A stretch of DNA of 64,000 bases from Sphingosinicella sp963974575 (GCF_963974575.1 NZ_CAXBBQ010000005.1:1-64000); one strand, 5' to 3'; counted from the stretch's first letter, positions 7,944 through 17,144 are shown. A program made the numbers and translations. The notes: generated from the sequence alone by a model not told the origin.

Positions 7944-9506
7944 ATGCGTGACATGCACATCATCGATTACCTGGACAGGGGAGTGCAGAGCGCTCCCCAC
8001 CGCCCTTGCCTCGTCGATGACGTGTGCATCCTGAATTATGTGGACGTGGTGCGCATGACCTGGCGTGTAGCGAACGCCTTGCGCAACTATGGCTTTTCGG
8101 CAGCAAGCCGTATCGCCGTCCTCAGCCCGAACCGCGCGCATGCTTTCGCGTGCATTCTGGGCATTTTTCGGAATAGCAGTGTTTGGGTACCCTTGAATGC
8201 CGCGAATTCAGCCGAAGAGAACGGCAAGTTCCTATCGAAGACACAGGCTGAAGTGCTTTTTCTTCACCCGGAATTTCTAGACAAGTTGCCCGATCTCAGG
8301 GCGGCGGGGGCGTGCCTGAAACTGATCGTTCTTCTGGGTGATGAAGCACCGGAAGGGCTGGTCGATCTTTCGGGCTTCCTGGCAAAGGGCAGCGATACCC
8401 CATCATTTCCGGTCATCGCTGACCCCGATGACCTTGTGACGCTATATTCGACCGGCGGTACGACAGGCGAACCGAAAGCCGTGATGTTCACGAACCGTAT
8501 GTGGGCGACCATGATCGCAACACATCGGCTTGTGTTCCCGGTGGACGAACCGCCCGTACACCTTGTCGTTGCACCTATGACGCACGGTGCGGGCGGGATC
8601 GCCATGTGTCTGCTTTCCCAAGGTGGAACGCAGGTGTTCATGGATCACTTCGATGTCGGCGCCCTGCCGGAAATGGTCGAAAAACATGGTGTCACGCACC
8701 TTTTTCTGCCGCCGACCGCCATATACAAACTTCTGGACTCGCACGGCTTGAGTGCAGAGCGATTCAGATCACTGACGCACTTCTTCTATGCCGCTGCGCC
8801 CATGTCCGTCGACAGGTTGCGAGAAGCGATCGATCTGTTCGGACCAGTCATGGTCCAGACCTATGGTCAGACCGAATGTCCTCTCGTCTGCACTGTGCTA
8901 AGTCAGGATGACCATGTGAAGGCGCTCGCCTCCGCGCCGGATGTATTGAAGAGTTGTGGCAAACCCACGCCTCTCGTCACCGTCGCTATCATGGATTCTA
9001 GCGGCAATGTGGTCGAACCAGGCGTGGCCGGTGAGATCGTCGTCAAGGGTGACCTTGTGACGCCGGGCTATCTTGATGATCCGGTGCAGACGGAAGCCAT
9101 CCGTAGGGCCGGATGGCACCGGACGGGTGATGTCGGCTATTTCGATAAAGACGGCTATCTCTATATCGTCGACCGCCTGAAAGACATGATCATCTCCGGT
9201 GGATTCAACGTGTATCCGGCGGAAGTCGAGAAAGTGCTCCTGGCTCATCCCTCGGTTGCAGACTGTGTCGTGGTCGGGGTGCCCCATCCACTGTGGGGTG
9301 AAGCCGTCAAGGCCGTTATCGAACTCAGGCCTGGACAGGTTTATGACGCTGCCGCCGTTATGGAATTTTGCAAGGGCCATCTCGGTTCGGTGAAGGCGCC
9401 CAAATCGGTGGAATGCTGGGCTGAACTTCCGCGAAGTGCCGTAGGCAAGACGCTCCGCCGCAAAGTGAGGGATGTCTTCTGGGCTGACGCAGGTCGCTCC
9501 ATTTGA
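7944..9506 (+). CDS. AMP-forming acyl/aryl-CoA ligase
   Basis: This protein of 520 residues belongs to the ANL adenylate-forming family and would activate a carboxylic acid to its CoA thioester with ATP. Visible motifs are the phosphate loop YSTGGTTGEPKAV, the YGQTE motif, RTGDVGYFD, the hinge region DRLKDMIISGGFNVYP and the C-terminal lysine motif GKTLRRK. ATG 7944 lies 2 nt after the receptor stop (ATG 7953 is an alternative), so the frame running further upstream inside the receptor gene is not used. It shares an operon with an SDR, DUF35 protein and thiolase, pointing to CoA-dependent side-chain degradation. The acid it activates is not known. Confidence 0.88.
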   Translation: MRDMHIIDYLDRGVQSAPHRPCLVDDVCILNYVDVVRMTWRVANALRNYGFSAASRIAVLSPNRAHAFACILGIFRNSSVWVPLNAANSAEENGKFLSKTQAEVLFLHPEFLDKLPDLRAAGACLKLIVLLGDEAPEGLVDLSGFLAKGSDTPSFPVIADPDDLVTLYSTGGTTGEPKAVMFTNRMWATMIATHRLVFPVDEPPVHLVVAPMTHGAGGIAMCLLSQGGTQVFMDHFDVGALPEMVEKHGVTHLFLPPTAIYKLLDSHGLSAERFRSLTHFFYAAAPMSVDRLREAIDLFGPVMVQTYGQTECPLVCTVLSQDDHVKALASAPDVLKSCGKPTPLVTVAIMDSSGNVVEPGVAGEIVVKGDLVTPGYLDDPVQTEAIRRAGWHRTGDVGYFDKDGYLYIVDRLKDMIISGGFNVYPAEVEKVLLAHPSVADCVVVGVPHPLWGEAVKAVIELRPGQVYDAAAVMEFCKGHLGSVKAPKSVECWAELPRSAVGKTLRRKVRDVFWADAGRSI

Positions 9507-9537
9507 TCAATGATTTCGGCTCAGGGAAAGTGGCTTC

Positions 9538-10338
9538 ATGGTATCGCGATTTTCGGGAAGAGTGGTAATGGTTGTCGGAGCCGGGTCGACCGGCCCAGGG
9601 TGGAGTAACGGCAAGGCCGCTGCGATCCAATTCGCGCGCGAAGGTGCCAGCGTTTTCTGTGTGGATGTGAACGGCGAAGCCGCAGAGGAAACCGTACATA
9701 TCATTCGCGAGGAGGGCTATTCTGCAGAAGCCTTCACCGCCGATGCGGGTAATGCGGAGGACGTCGAGGCAACCGTGGCGGCCTGTGTTTCCCGTATGGG
9801 CGGCATTCATGTCTTGCACCACAATGTAGGGATCGCGGCCCTGGGAGGGCCCGTTCAGCAATCGTTGCAGGATTGGGAACGGGTCATGTCGGTCAATCTC
9901 ACCTCCCTGTTCCTGCTTTGCAAGCACGCTCTTCCGATCATGGAAAAGCAGGGAAAAGGTGTGATTACGGCTGTCGGTTCGCTGGCAGCGAACTGCTGGT
10001 CGGGAACATCCTACGTATCCTACAGCGCCTCGAAAGCCGGTATGATCGCACTCATTCGTTCCGTTGCTCTTGAATATGCGTCCAAGGGGATCAGGGCGAA
10101 CACGATCCTTCCCGGCTACATGGATACGCCCACCATCTATGCGTCGCTCGCCGACAAAGCCAATATCGAGCGGGCAGATTTCCGCAATCGTAGAAACGCG
10201 ATCTGCCCCACCGGGCGAATGGGCGATGCCTGGGATGTCGCTCGGGCAGCCGCATTCCTCGCATCAGATGATGCGCATTATATCACCGGGACGAGCCTTA
10301 CGGTCGATGGGGGGCTTTCCCAGAGTATTCCGGTATGA
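9538..10338 (+). CDS. Short-chain dehydrogenase/reductase
   Basis: This 266-residue classical SDR has a nucleotide-binding VVGAGSTGPGW motif that deviates from the standard TGxxxGxG, the HHNVGIA segment in place of NNAG, and an intact catalytic set (Ser in VGSLAA, YSASKAG). Asp and Asn around residue 40 (CVDVNGEA) suggest NAD preference. In context it would oxidise a 3-hydroxyacyl-CoA or a side-chain alcohol before thiolysis. Its end overlaps the DUF35 gene by 4 nt (ATGA), so they are coupled. Confidence 0.88.
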   Translation: MVSRFSGRVVMVVGAGSTGPGWSNGKAAAIQFAREGASVFCVDVNGEAAEETVHIIREEGYSAEAFTADAGNAEDVEATVAACVSRMGGIHVLHHNVGIAALGGPVQQSLQDWERVMSVNLTSLFLLCKHALPIMEKQGKGVITAVGSLAANCWSGTSYVSYSASKAGMIALIRSVALEYASKGIRANTILPGYMDTPTIYASLADKANIERADFRNRRNAICPTGRMGDAWDVARAAAFLASDDAHYITGTSLTVDGGLSQSIPV

Positions 10339-10763
10339 CAGATACCTCTGACGCGGGAATCGGCCTGCCTATGGTGTGGCCCGGCATAATCTCCGTTGAC
10401 GGTGATATCATGGCGTTGGCGGGGTCGCACTGTCCGGCGTGCGGACGTTTCGACTTTCCCGCAGACAATCTCTGCCGGGATTGCGATACACTCACGAACA
10501 ACACATCGCTGGGGCATACTGGGCGCATTTTTAGTGTGACGACCATCAGAACGAAGGCCCCGTTTGGTTTGCCGACGCCGTATTCGGTGGCCTTTGTAGA
10601 TCTCGATGATGTGCCTTTGAGACTCTTTGCATTGATGGACCCGGACGCCGCGGAGGCATTTATCGGGATGCCGGTATGTCTGTCGGTCAAGCCGCTTGGA
10701 ATAAATAGTCAGGGCGAGAATTGTCTGCGCCCGGTCTTTGGCACCTTGGACCGAGCAGGATAG
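10335..10763 (+). CDS. Zn-ribbon/OB-fold protein (DUF35), thiolase partner
   Basis: This 142-residue protein has an N-terminal rubredoxin-like Zn ribbon (Cys33, Cys36, Cys47, Cys50: HCPACGRFDFPADNLCRDC) and a C-terminal OB fold. DUF35 proteins bind SCP2-type thiolases or Ltp2-type retro-aldolases and help hold the acyl-CoA. It is encoded directly before the SCP2-like thiolase with 5 nt between them, so a complex is very likely. It overlaps the SDR by 4 nt. Confidence 0.88.
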   Translation: MTDTSDAGIGLPMVWPGIISVDGDIMALAGSHCPACGRFDFPADNLCRDCDTLTNNTSLGHTGRIFSVTTIRTKAPFGLPTPYSVAFVDLDDVPLRLFALMDPDAAEAFIGMPVCLSVKPLGINSQGENCLRPVFGTLDRAG

Positions 10764-10768
10764 ATCGT

Positions 10769-11914
10769 ATGAGCTACATCATAGGCGCTGCCCAGACTGC
10801 TTTCGGGCGCTTTCCTGAAAGCGGTCTTGTCGATATGGGAGTTGAAGTCCTGCGCGCGGCATTGGCGGACGCGGGCATCGACAAACATGCCATTGATGGT
10901 GTCGTGGTGGCCAACGCCTTCGGTGCCATGCTGTTCGGCGAAACGACGATCGGGCAATCTATTACGCACCGCGCTGGACTTCGGCAGGTACCGGTTTTCA
11001 ACGTGGAAAATGCCTGCACGTCCGGGTCTTCTGCAGTCCATGTCGGCGATATGGCGATCGCAGCGGGACAATGCGACGTCGTCCTTGTAATCGGCGTTGA
11101 AAAAATGTGTGTCCCTCAAATGGGGCTGATCAACTCGGGCTTTCAGGATCTCGATACGATGCTGGGCCTTGTCGCCCCGGCAAGCTTCGCGCTGCGCGCC
11201 AAGAGGCACATGCATGAGTTCGGAACGACGGACAGGCAACTGGCGGCCGTCGCGGTCAAGAACAGAAAGCACGCCGCGCTCAATCCGCTTGCAATGTTTC
11301 GAAAGACCGAGAGCATCGAGAGCGTTCTAGCGGCGTCCATGATTGTCGACCCCCTGACAAGACCGCAATGTTCACCTGTGGCGGACGGTGCGGCGGCACT
11401 CATCTTGTCGCGCGGCCCGAAGGTAGGGAATTCCGGTCGTGGACGACATGTCAGGCTCGCAGCGAGCACGCTGGGCTCCGGCAGTCATGAACGTCCGCCA
11501 GCGCTGTCGACTTGGGCGACGGACAGGGACGTTGCGGCAAAGACTTATGAGCGGGCCGGTATCGGTCCGGAAGACATCGATGTGCTAGAATGTCACGATG
11601 CTTTTTCAATAGCAGAAATCCTGCATATCGAGGCATTGGGGCTTTGTCCGATCGGAGAAGGCGGGCGCTTGACTGAAAGCGGCGAGACAGCGCTCGGTGG
11701 GCGTATCCCCGTTAACGTGTCTGGCGGCCTTCTCAGTCGCGGCCATCCCATTGCGGCCACGGCCGTCGCGCAATTCGTGGAACTCACGCGGCAATTGCGC
11801 GGTGAAGCGGGAGCGCGCCAGGTGCCTGGTGCAAGCGTCGGTCTCGCGCATTGCATGGGCGGTGATATAGCAGGTGATACGAAATCCTGCACGGTCGCCG
11901 TGCTGACTGCCTGA
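10769..11914 (+). CDS. SCP2/lipid-transfer-type thiolase
   Basis: This 381-residue thiolase-superfamily enzyme starts at ATG 10769, not the earlier in-frame codon inside the DUF35 gene. It keeps Cys83 in NACTSGSSAV, His in CHDAFSIAE, His in GGLLSRGHPIAATAV and a second Cys in AHCMGGD, the full set needed for thiolysis. Relatives paired with DUF35 proteins include Ltp2 aldolases of steroid side-chain degradation, so retro-aldol cleavage is an alternative. Retention of both cysteines favours true thiolysis of a 3-oxoacyl-CoA. It is the catalytic end of the operon's side-chain module. Confidence 0.88.
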   Translation: MSYIIGAAQTAFGRFPESGLVDMGVEVLRAALADAGIDKHAIDGVVVANAFGAMLFGETTIGQSITHRAGLRQVPVFNVENACTSGSSAVHVGDMAIAAGQCDVVLVIGVEKMCVPQMGLINSGFQDLDTMLGLVAPASFALRAKRHMHEFGTTDRQLAAVAVKNRKHAALNPLAMFRKTESIESVLAASMIVDPLTRPQCSPVADGAAALILSRGPKVGNSGRGRHVRLAASTLGSGSHERPPALSTWATDRDVAAKTYERAGIGPEDIDVLECHDAFSIAEILHIEALGLCPIGEGGRLTESGETALGGRIPVNVSGGLLSRGHPIAATAVAQFVELTRQLRGEAGARQVPGASVGLAHCMGGDIAGDTKSCTVAVLTA

Positions 11915-11934
11915 ACGGCTTGGGAGAGCAGAAT

Positions 11935-13287
11935 ATGTCCAGGTCGGATGGTTCGGACGAAAGCACGGCGTCGGGAGAGCCCATACCTGGCAGCTGGCGC
12001 TCGGTCGTTTTGCTGACGTTCGCATCCATCCTGTCGTTCATGGACAGGTCCATCCTCAATCTCCTGGTCGAACCGATCAAGCGTGATTTTCTGCTCAGCG
12101 ATACGCAGATCGGGTTGCTGGTCGGCATCGCGTTCGCTCTTGTTTATGTTGTCGCGGGTTTACCGTTCGGTTGGCTGGCAGACCGGATCAGCAGGCGCTG
12201 GATCCTGTTTTCGGGAGTCATGCTCTGGAGCGTTGCAACCGTCGGCTGCGGCCTGGCCCGAAACTTCTGGCAGCTGTTTTCTGCACGGGCAGGGGTTGGA
12301 ATTGGCGAGGCAACGCTCACGCCCTGCGCGCACTCTCTGATCAGTGACCTTTTCCCTCGCCGAAGTCTGGCGCGGGCGTTGGCGGTCTATGCAACGGGAA
12401 GTAACATAGGTGCAGGCTTGGCCCTGCTGATCGGCGGGCATGTCGTGGTCGCCGTGTCCGCCATGCCGCCGATCGAAATACCATTCATCGGTATAATCAG
12501 ACCATGGCAGGCCGCATTCGTGACGGTCGGTATGCCGGGTATGCTTCTGGCGCTCCTGATGCTGACGTTGCGGGAGCGGCGCCGGTTGCCCGCGCCTTTG
12601 GTACAACGGGACGTTGGGACGCCGGCGACAATGCCGGAAGAATCCTTCATCAGCTTGCTTCGTGTCCAGCGGCGTTTCTATGTACCGCTCCTCGCCTCTT
12701 TCGCGTTGATTGCATCCATGAGTTACGGCATGGCAACCTGGATTCCCAGCTTGCTCGTGCGCCGTTTTGATTGGACCTTGGATGAAGTCGGTTTCGCTTA
12801 TGGAATGATCATATTGATTGGAGGAACAAGCGGCACGCTTCTTGGCGGTGTGCTTGCTGATGCCCTGAAAGCGAGAAAATGCGCCGACGCGTGCTTGCGC
12901 GTTTCGTTTATTGCGATGATCGTTGCACTTCCCTGTGCCCTTGTCGCGCCGATCGCCCCATCAGGCGGATGGACATTGTTTTTCGTTGCCCCGTACTGGT
13001 TTCTGGCGGCCATGCCGATCGCATTGTTCCCCGCGGCCCTTCAGGAGGTGACGCCTTCGGCATTTCGGGCGCGTATTGCCGCGCTCAGCGTATTCTGCGT
13101 CAACCTGCTTGGCCTGAGTGCGGGGCCGATGATCGTTGCGCTCCTGACTGATTATCTGTTCGCAGCCGAAGGCAAGCTGAATATGTCGCTTCTGGTCATG
13201 GCGTCAGTATGTATGCCGCTAGCGTTGCTGGGAGCCTGGTTCGCAGGCCGCGCCTTTGTCGCCCCTACGGAGGTTGGAAAAAGCTAG
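11935..13287 (+). CDS. MFS transporter (Spinster-like / aromatic acid type)
   Basis: This protein of about 450 residues has 12 predicted membrane segments. The first carries FMDRSILNLLVEPIK, a conserved Asp-Arg pattern of the Spinster and sugar-phosphate-like groups, followed by motif A (GWLADRISRRW). ATG 11935 is chosen because GGGAGAG lies 6 nt upstream; the TTG at 11920 would overlap it. As the last gene of the receptor operon it probably moves the compound, already brought into the periplasm, across the inner membrane, or exports a product. Substrate unknown. Confidence 0.88.
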   Translation: MSRSDGSDESTASGEPIPGSWRSVVLLTFASILSFMDRSILNLLVEPIKRDFLLSDTQIGLLVGIAFALVYVVAGLPFGWLADRISRRWILFSGVMLWSVATVGCGLARNFWQLFSARAGVGIGEATLTPCAHSLISDLFPRRSLARALAVYATGSNIGAGLALLIGGHVVVAVSAMPPIEIPFIGIIRPWQAAFVTVGMPGMLLALLMLTLRERRRLPAPLVQRDVGTPATMPEESFISLLRVQRRFYVPLLASFALIASMSYGMATWIPSLLVRRFDWTLDEVGFAYGMIILIGGTSGTLLGGVLADALKARKCADACLRVSFIAMIVALPCALVAPIAPSGGWTLFFVAPYWFLAAMPIALFPAALQEVTPSAFRARIAALSVFCVNLLGLSAGPMIVALLTDYLFAAEGKLNMSLLVMASVCMPLALLGAWFAGRAFVAPTEVGKS

Positions 13288-13303
13288 TCGATAGTTCCAA
13301 CCT
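13271..13303 (+). terminator. Inverted repeat at the 3' end of the MFS gene
   Basis: AGGTTGGAA (13271-13279) and TTCCAACCT (13295-13303) form a 9-bp stem spanning the stop codon. There is no T-run after it, so it is at best a weak terminator or an mRNA-stabilising hairpin between two convergent operons. Confidence 0.35.
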
Positions 13304-13455
13304 TCGAAAACTCCTCTCGAATTTCAGTGCTCGCCTGGCCAAGACATGCCCCGCGATGTGGCGGCCGCAGCGGGAAGCTCGATCCTCACCCAAACAGAGG
13401 CGATGACGCTTCGGCTGTTTCTTCGGCGCCTTTCATCGCTCCCGAGCCGGCATAT

Positions 13456-13932
13456 TCAGTTCACAGCCACTTTGTTCGATGGGTAGAAGCGGAACAAAAT
13501 GTCGGCCACCAGCACTGGCTTTTCCACGGTATCGCTTTCCATCTCACAGCCCATCAGCAACTGGACGCCGCCTGTCACCTCGGTCACGTCTTTCAACGTC
13601 ATGTGCAACCGGATCTTCGAATCGACCAGAACTGCCGCGGGAAATCTCGCTTTTTCGATGCCGTAGTTCAGACCCATACCGATATCTTCAAGCGTGTAGA
13701 TATCGCGCAGCAACGGGATAAGCATCGAAAGAGTCCAGTATCCATGTGCGATGGTGCGGCCGAATGGGCAATCCTTTGCCTTTTCGGAGTCCACGTGAAT
13801 CCAGTTCCAGTCCTTGGTGGCATCGGCGAACATGTTGATCTGTTCCTGCGTGACTTCATGCCACTGGCTCGATCCGATGCGCTGTCCGCGATATGCCTTG
13901 ATTCCTTCAATGCCCTTGAATGTAACGGTCAT
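13456..13932 (-). CDS. MaoC-like hot-dog dehydratase/hydratase
   Basis: This 158-residue single hot-dog protein carries the R-hydratase motif in the form NWIHVDSEKA followed by FGRTIAHGYWTLS, with the Asp and His expected for adding water to an enoyl-CoA. ATG 13932 is chosen because AGGA lies upstream and it overlaps the ligase stop as ATGA. It is the last gene of a leftward operon with a CoA ligase and a flavin monooxygenase. It would supply the hydration step that the facing operon (SDR, thiolase) lacks. Confidence 0.88.
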   Translation of the reverse strand: MTVTFKGIEGIKAYRGQRIGSSQWHEVTQEQINMFADATKDWNWIHVDSEKAKDCPFGRTIAHGYWTLSMLIPLLRDIYTLEDIGMGLNYGIEKARFPAAVLVDSKIRLHMTLKDVTEVTGGVQLLMGCEMESDTVEKPVLVADILFRFYPSNKVAVN

Positions 13933-15509
13933 AGCATCCTGCTCTTTCTGCTTTGATGATTGGCCCATTCCTTGCCGAGCTGTTCCTGCAACAGCTTACG
14001 GTCGACTTTGCCATTGGCCAGGAACGGAATGTTGTCGCGGGTCGAGATGTACTTGGGCGCCTTGTAGCCGGGCAGATGCCGCCTCACATGCGTCTGGATA
14101 TCGTCAACCGATAAGCTGCGCCCGCTGACGAACGAAGCGGCGGCGACCACCACTTCGCCAAACTCGTCGTCCCTGATACCGGCGACGATTGCGAAGGCGA
14201 TGGCTTCGTGACTTTCGATCGCTGCTTCCACCTCATAAGGTGAAATATTATAGCCGCCGGACCGGATTAGCTCCTTCTTTCGCCCGACGATGGACAGGTC
14301 GCCCCCATCAAATGCGCCGAGGTCGCCCGTTCGGAACCAGCCATCCGGGGTAAACGATGCCGCTGTCGCATCGGGCCGGTGCCAATATCCCTTGATGACC
14401 TGTGGTCCGCGGATCAGGATCTCGCCAACGATGTGTCCGTCCATTTCAGTCGGCTCGTCAAGACGCACCTCAAGGCTTGGCAATGGTTTGCCAACGATGT
14501 GCAGCAGTTTGTCGGGCGCGGTCTCATTGCAGGAAAAAGTGATGCCGCCGGCGGCTTCGGTCATGCCGTAAGAGACGCCCAGCCGTCTTGCCTTGCGGCG
14601 GATAGCTGCAAAGGCGTCCTTTGAAAGTGGTCCGGGCCACCAGACGTAATCGAGGCTGGACAGGTCAAAATCGTCCATCCGTCCCGATGCGGCAAGTCGT
14701 TGCAGCATGGTCGGGATGGGTGCCCACAGCGTGATCCGCTTGCCTTCTATCGTGGTGAGGACCTCTTCAACGTCAAAGCGTTCCAGTTGCACGCTGGTGC
14801 CGCCCGATAGCAGGACCATGACGACTTCATTGGCAAGGAAGGCGACATGATCGATCGGCAAGAGAGACAGTGACCTGACATTGTCGATGTTGATACGCGA
14901 AAGAGCATTTGTCACGGATGTCAAAATGCCCAGATTTGTAATAGCCGCGCCCTTGGGTTTGCCAGTGGAGCCGGACGTGTAGATGAGCGCGAGGGGCGAT
15001 TCCGGCTGGCCGTTGTTCACGGCTTCCACATCATGCCCTTCGGCCAGAAAAGCTTCGAACTCAGTTGCGATCTCTCTGGCCTTGTCAAAGCTTAGCCGCA
15101 CTATTGTTTGAGATCTATTGCCAGGTAGCAGGGGCTGGATTTCATCACCGCAGGAGCGTTGTCCCATATCGCGAGGACAGAAGATGACGACCGGAGCGGA
15201 ATCGGTCAGCACGTGCTTCAGCTCATCGTCCTGCAACCTCAAACCAAGCCCCGCGAAGATCGCCCCCAGCCTTGAACATGCCAGGAGGACGGCTATCACC
15301 TCGGGCCGGGGTGGAGACATGAAAGCAACCCGGTCCCCCGGTCGTACCCCCTTGTTCACTAGTGCGGCCGCGCATTGATCCGCCAGTTCGACCAGGCGTG
15401 CATAGGAGATGTTGTGGCCATTTGAATCGAGCGCGCAATGTGCGGGCTTCTGTCGCGCGATGGCACTGATCCGATTGTAAAGTGTGTCTTCTACGATGCA
15501 GTCAACCAT
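13929..15509 (-). CDS. AMP-forming CoA ligase (second)
   Basis: This ANL-family enzyme of 526 residues shows the loop IYTSGSTGKPKGAAI, the YGMTEAAGG motif, FRTGDLGAFD, the hinge KKELIRSGGYNISP and the C-terminal NGKVDRKLL lysine. Its Tyr-Gly-Met-Thr-Glu motif and general layout resemble fatty-acyl, cyclohexanecarboxyl and aryl-CoA ligases. It differs clearly from the ligase at 7.9 kb, so two acids, or an acid before and after shortening, are activated. It overlaps the MaoC gene by 4 nt and follows the monooxygenase after 17 nt. Confidence 0.88.
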   Translation of the reverse strand: MVDCIVEDTLYNRISAIARQKPAHCALDSNGHNISYARLVELADQCAAALVNKGVRPGDRVAFMSPPRPEVIAVLLACSRLGAIFAGLGLRLQDDELKHVLTDSAPVVIFCPRDMGQRSCGDEIQPLLPGNRSQTIVRLSFDKAREIATEFEAFLAEGHDVEAVNNGQPESPLALIYTSGSTGKPKGAAITNLGILTSVTNALSRINIDNVRSLSLLPIDHVAFLANEVVMVLLSGGTSVQLERFDVEEVLTTIEGKRITLWAPIPTMLQRLAASGRMDDFDLSSLDYVWWPGPLSKDAFAAIRRKARRLGVSYGMTEAAGGITFSCNETAPDKLLHIVGKPLPSLEVRLDEPTEMDGHIVGEILIRGPQVIKGYWHRPDATAASFTPDGWFRTGDLGAFDGGDLSIVGRKKELIRSGGYNISPYEVEAAIESHEAIAFAIVAGIRDDEFGEVVVAAASFVSGRSLSVDDIQTHVRRHLPGYKAPKYISTRDNIPFLANGKVDRKLLQEQLGKEWANHQSRKSRML

Positions 15510-15526
15510 GCCAGTATCACTTTGCT

Positions 15527-16735
15527 TCAGTAGATTGTGGCGCCGGGGTAGCGCCCGTGCGAAACACCCGCGGCGCCTTGGGTCAGCCAGCGTCCAGCAC
15601 TGCCGAACCAGCGCGCAAGCTGTGCCATCAGCCAGCGTTTGGCTTGTGCGCTGAGAGATGATGGAGCCAGCCTTTCCAGTGCGGTCGCTGCAATGCTCCG
15701 GTTGAACAGTGCAGCGTCTCGCCGTTCACGGGCAAAATGGTCGATACAGGCAATCGCGCTCTGGCGACTGCCGGATTCGAGGGCGCTGCGGATAGCGCTG
15801 GCTGCCACAGCTGCATCCATGATGCCCGAATTCAGGCCGCGCCCGCCAAAGGGGGCGAACAGATGAGCGGCCTCGCCGACAAGCAGAACCCTGCGTTTGG
15901 TATCTGAGAAATCACGGGCGACGAGCTGGCGGAAGCGGTAGACGGAAACCCATGAGATTTTGATATCGCTCAACCTTGTGTCGAACTGCGCCATCCATTC
16001 CCGGCATCCCTTTTCCGAAGCGAGCTGTTCAACGTCGTCGTTAGGTTCGCATTGAAGATCGAAACGCCAGCCTTCCTTAAAAGGAACGATCATGACGTTG
16101 CGGCCAGCCAAATTCTTGTGCTGATAATGGAAATAAAGCTTCAGCGGCCACGATTTCAGCGTCGGCGACGTCACATCTGCGATAACATAGGCGGTGTTGG
16201 AACTGTTGCCTTCCAGCGGAATATCCAGGCATTGCCGGGCTGTCGATCGCGCGCCATCGGCCGCTACCACATAGGGTGCGATTATCGTCTTACCATTTTC
16301 GGTTATGATCTTTACGTACTCATCATGTGCATCAACAGCCTTTAGCGGTGTTGACCACATGAATTTGACGCCATTTTCGATGGCGGCCAGGTAGAGAATT
16401 CGCTCTGTTGAAAGTTGAGATAGGCTGGTTCCATAATTCTCATAGTTGGATTTTTTGAAATCCTTTTTGTAAACAATTCGTCCATTGTAGGTGAATTCTG
16501 CACCGGTCCAGATATTGCCGGCTTCGCCAACTTTACGGGCAAGGCCGGGAACCATGCGGTCAAGTGTCTGCAGCGGTTCGCGATGGATGAAAATGGCTCG
16601 GCTGCCGGGCCTTACCCGGTCTTGGGGTTCGGCCTCTATGATAGTGACCGGAAGCCCCTGAGCGCGCAGCGCAAGCGCAGCTGTCAGCCCGACAGGACCG
16701 GCTCCAACTACGATAATGTCGTTTGCCCCTTGCAT
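15527..16735 (-). CDS. FAD-dependent aromatic monooxygenase (class A)
   Basis: This 402-residue PheA/PobA-superfamily flavoprotein has the dinucleotide-binding motif VVGAGPVGLTAALAL, the DG motif AADGARSTARQ, and the GD motif in the variant VGEAAHLFAPFGGRGLNSG. Such enzymes use NAD(P)H and oxygen to hydroxylate a phenol ring or, in some cases, decarboxylate para-hydroxybenzoates. ATG 16735 is chosen (AAAGGG upstream); the TTG at 16741 overlaps that site. It heads the leftward operon and is divergent from a TonB receptor. A role in making hydroquinone from a 4-hydroxybenzoate is attractive given the next operon, but it is only inference. Confidence 0.86.
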   Translation of the reverse strand: MQGANDIIVVGAGPVGLTAALALRAQGLPVTIIEAEPQDRVRPGSRAIFIHREPLQTLDRMVPGLARKVGEAGNIWTGAEFTYNGRIVYKKDFKKSNYENYGTSLSQLSTERILYLAAIENGVKFMWSTPLKAVDAHDEYVKIITENGKTIIAPYVVAADGARSTARQCLDIPLEGNSSNTAYVIADVTSPTLKSWPLKLYFHYQHKNLAGRNVMIVPFKEGWRFDLQCEPNDDVEQLASEKGCREWMAQFDTRLSDIKISWVSVYRFRQLVARDFSDTKRRVLLVGEAAHLFAPFGGRGLNSGIMDAAVAASAIRSALESGSRQSAIACIDHFARERRDAALFNRSIAATALERLAPSSLSAQAKRWLMAQLARWFGSAGRWLTQGAAGVSHGRYPGATIY

Positions 16736-16907
16736 CTCCAACCCTTTCTGAGTTTGGGGTCATTGTTTCAGCCGCATGACCGATGAGTTGAATTAAGGGT
16801 GACACAGGGGCTGGCTCTTCAACAATTGCAGCCAGTCCCAATATGGCGACTGAGCGTCCTGTACTCATTCTGAATTCAGATGGGTTGCATATTGGTAGAA
16901 ATGATAA

Positions 16908-16929
16908 TTAAGTAATTTCAATTACTTAA
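16908..16929. promoter_or_regulatory. Palindromic operator candidate between monooxygenase and TonB receptor
   Basis: Two perfect 10-bp arms, TTAAGTAATT and AATTACTTAA, are separated by TC. The element lies in the 409-bp divergent region, about 170 bp before the monooxygenase start and 215 bp before the receptor start, in the AT-rich part. It looks like a dimer site for a regulator such as MarR, TetR or GntR type; no such gene is adjacent. Confidence 0.5.
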
Positions 16930-17144
16930 AAACAAACTTCCGTTTCAGAAGACAAGGGTTATCGACCTGCAAAGGTATGAGCTTTGTGGCATGTTTGAGT
17001 GCTGAGGTTTCCATTCGTTAAGGCAGGACTGTTCGTCGCCAGATCAAGACGCACGGCAATTGTCCGCTTGCTGGTGTTCATGTCACTTTCGCGGCGTGAA
17101 GCTTTGATTGCCAAAAAATCACATAACGCGAGGGGAGCTGTTTC

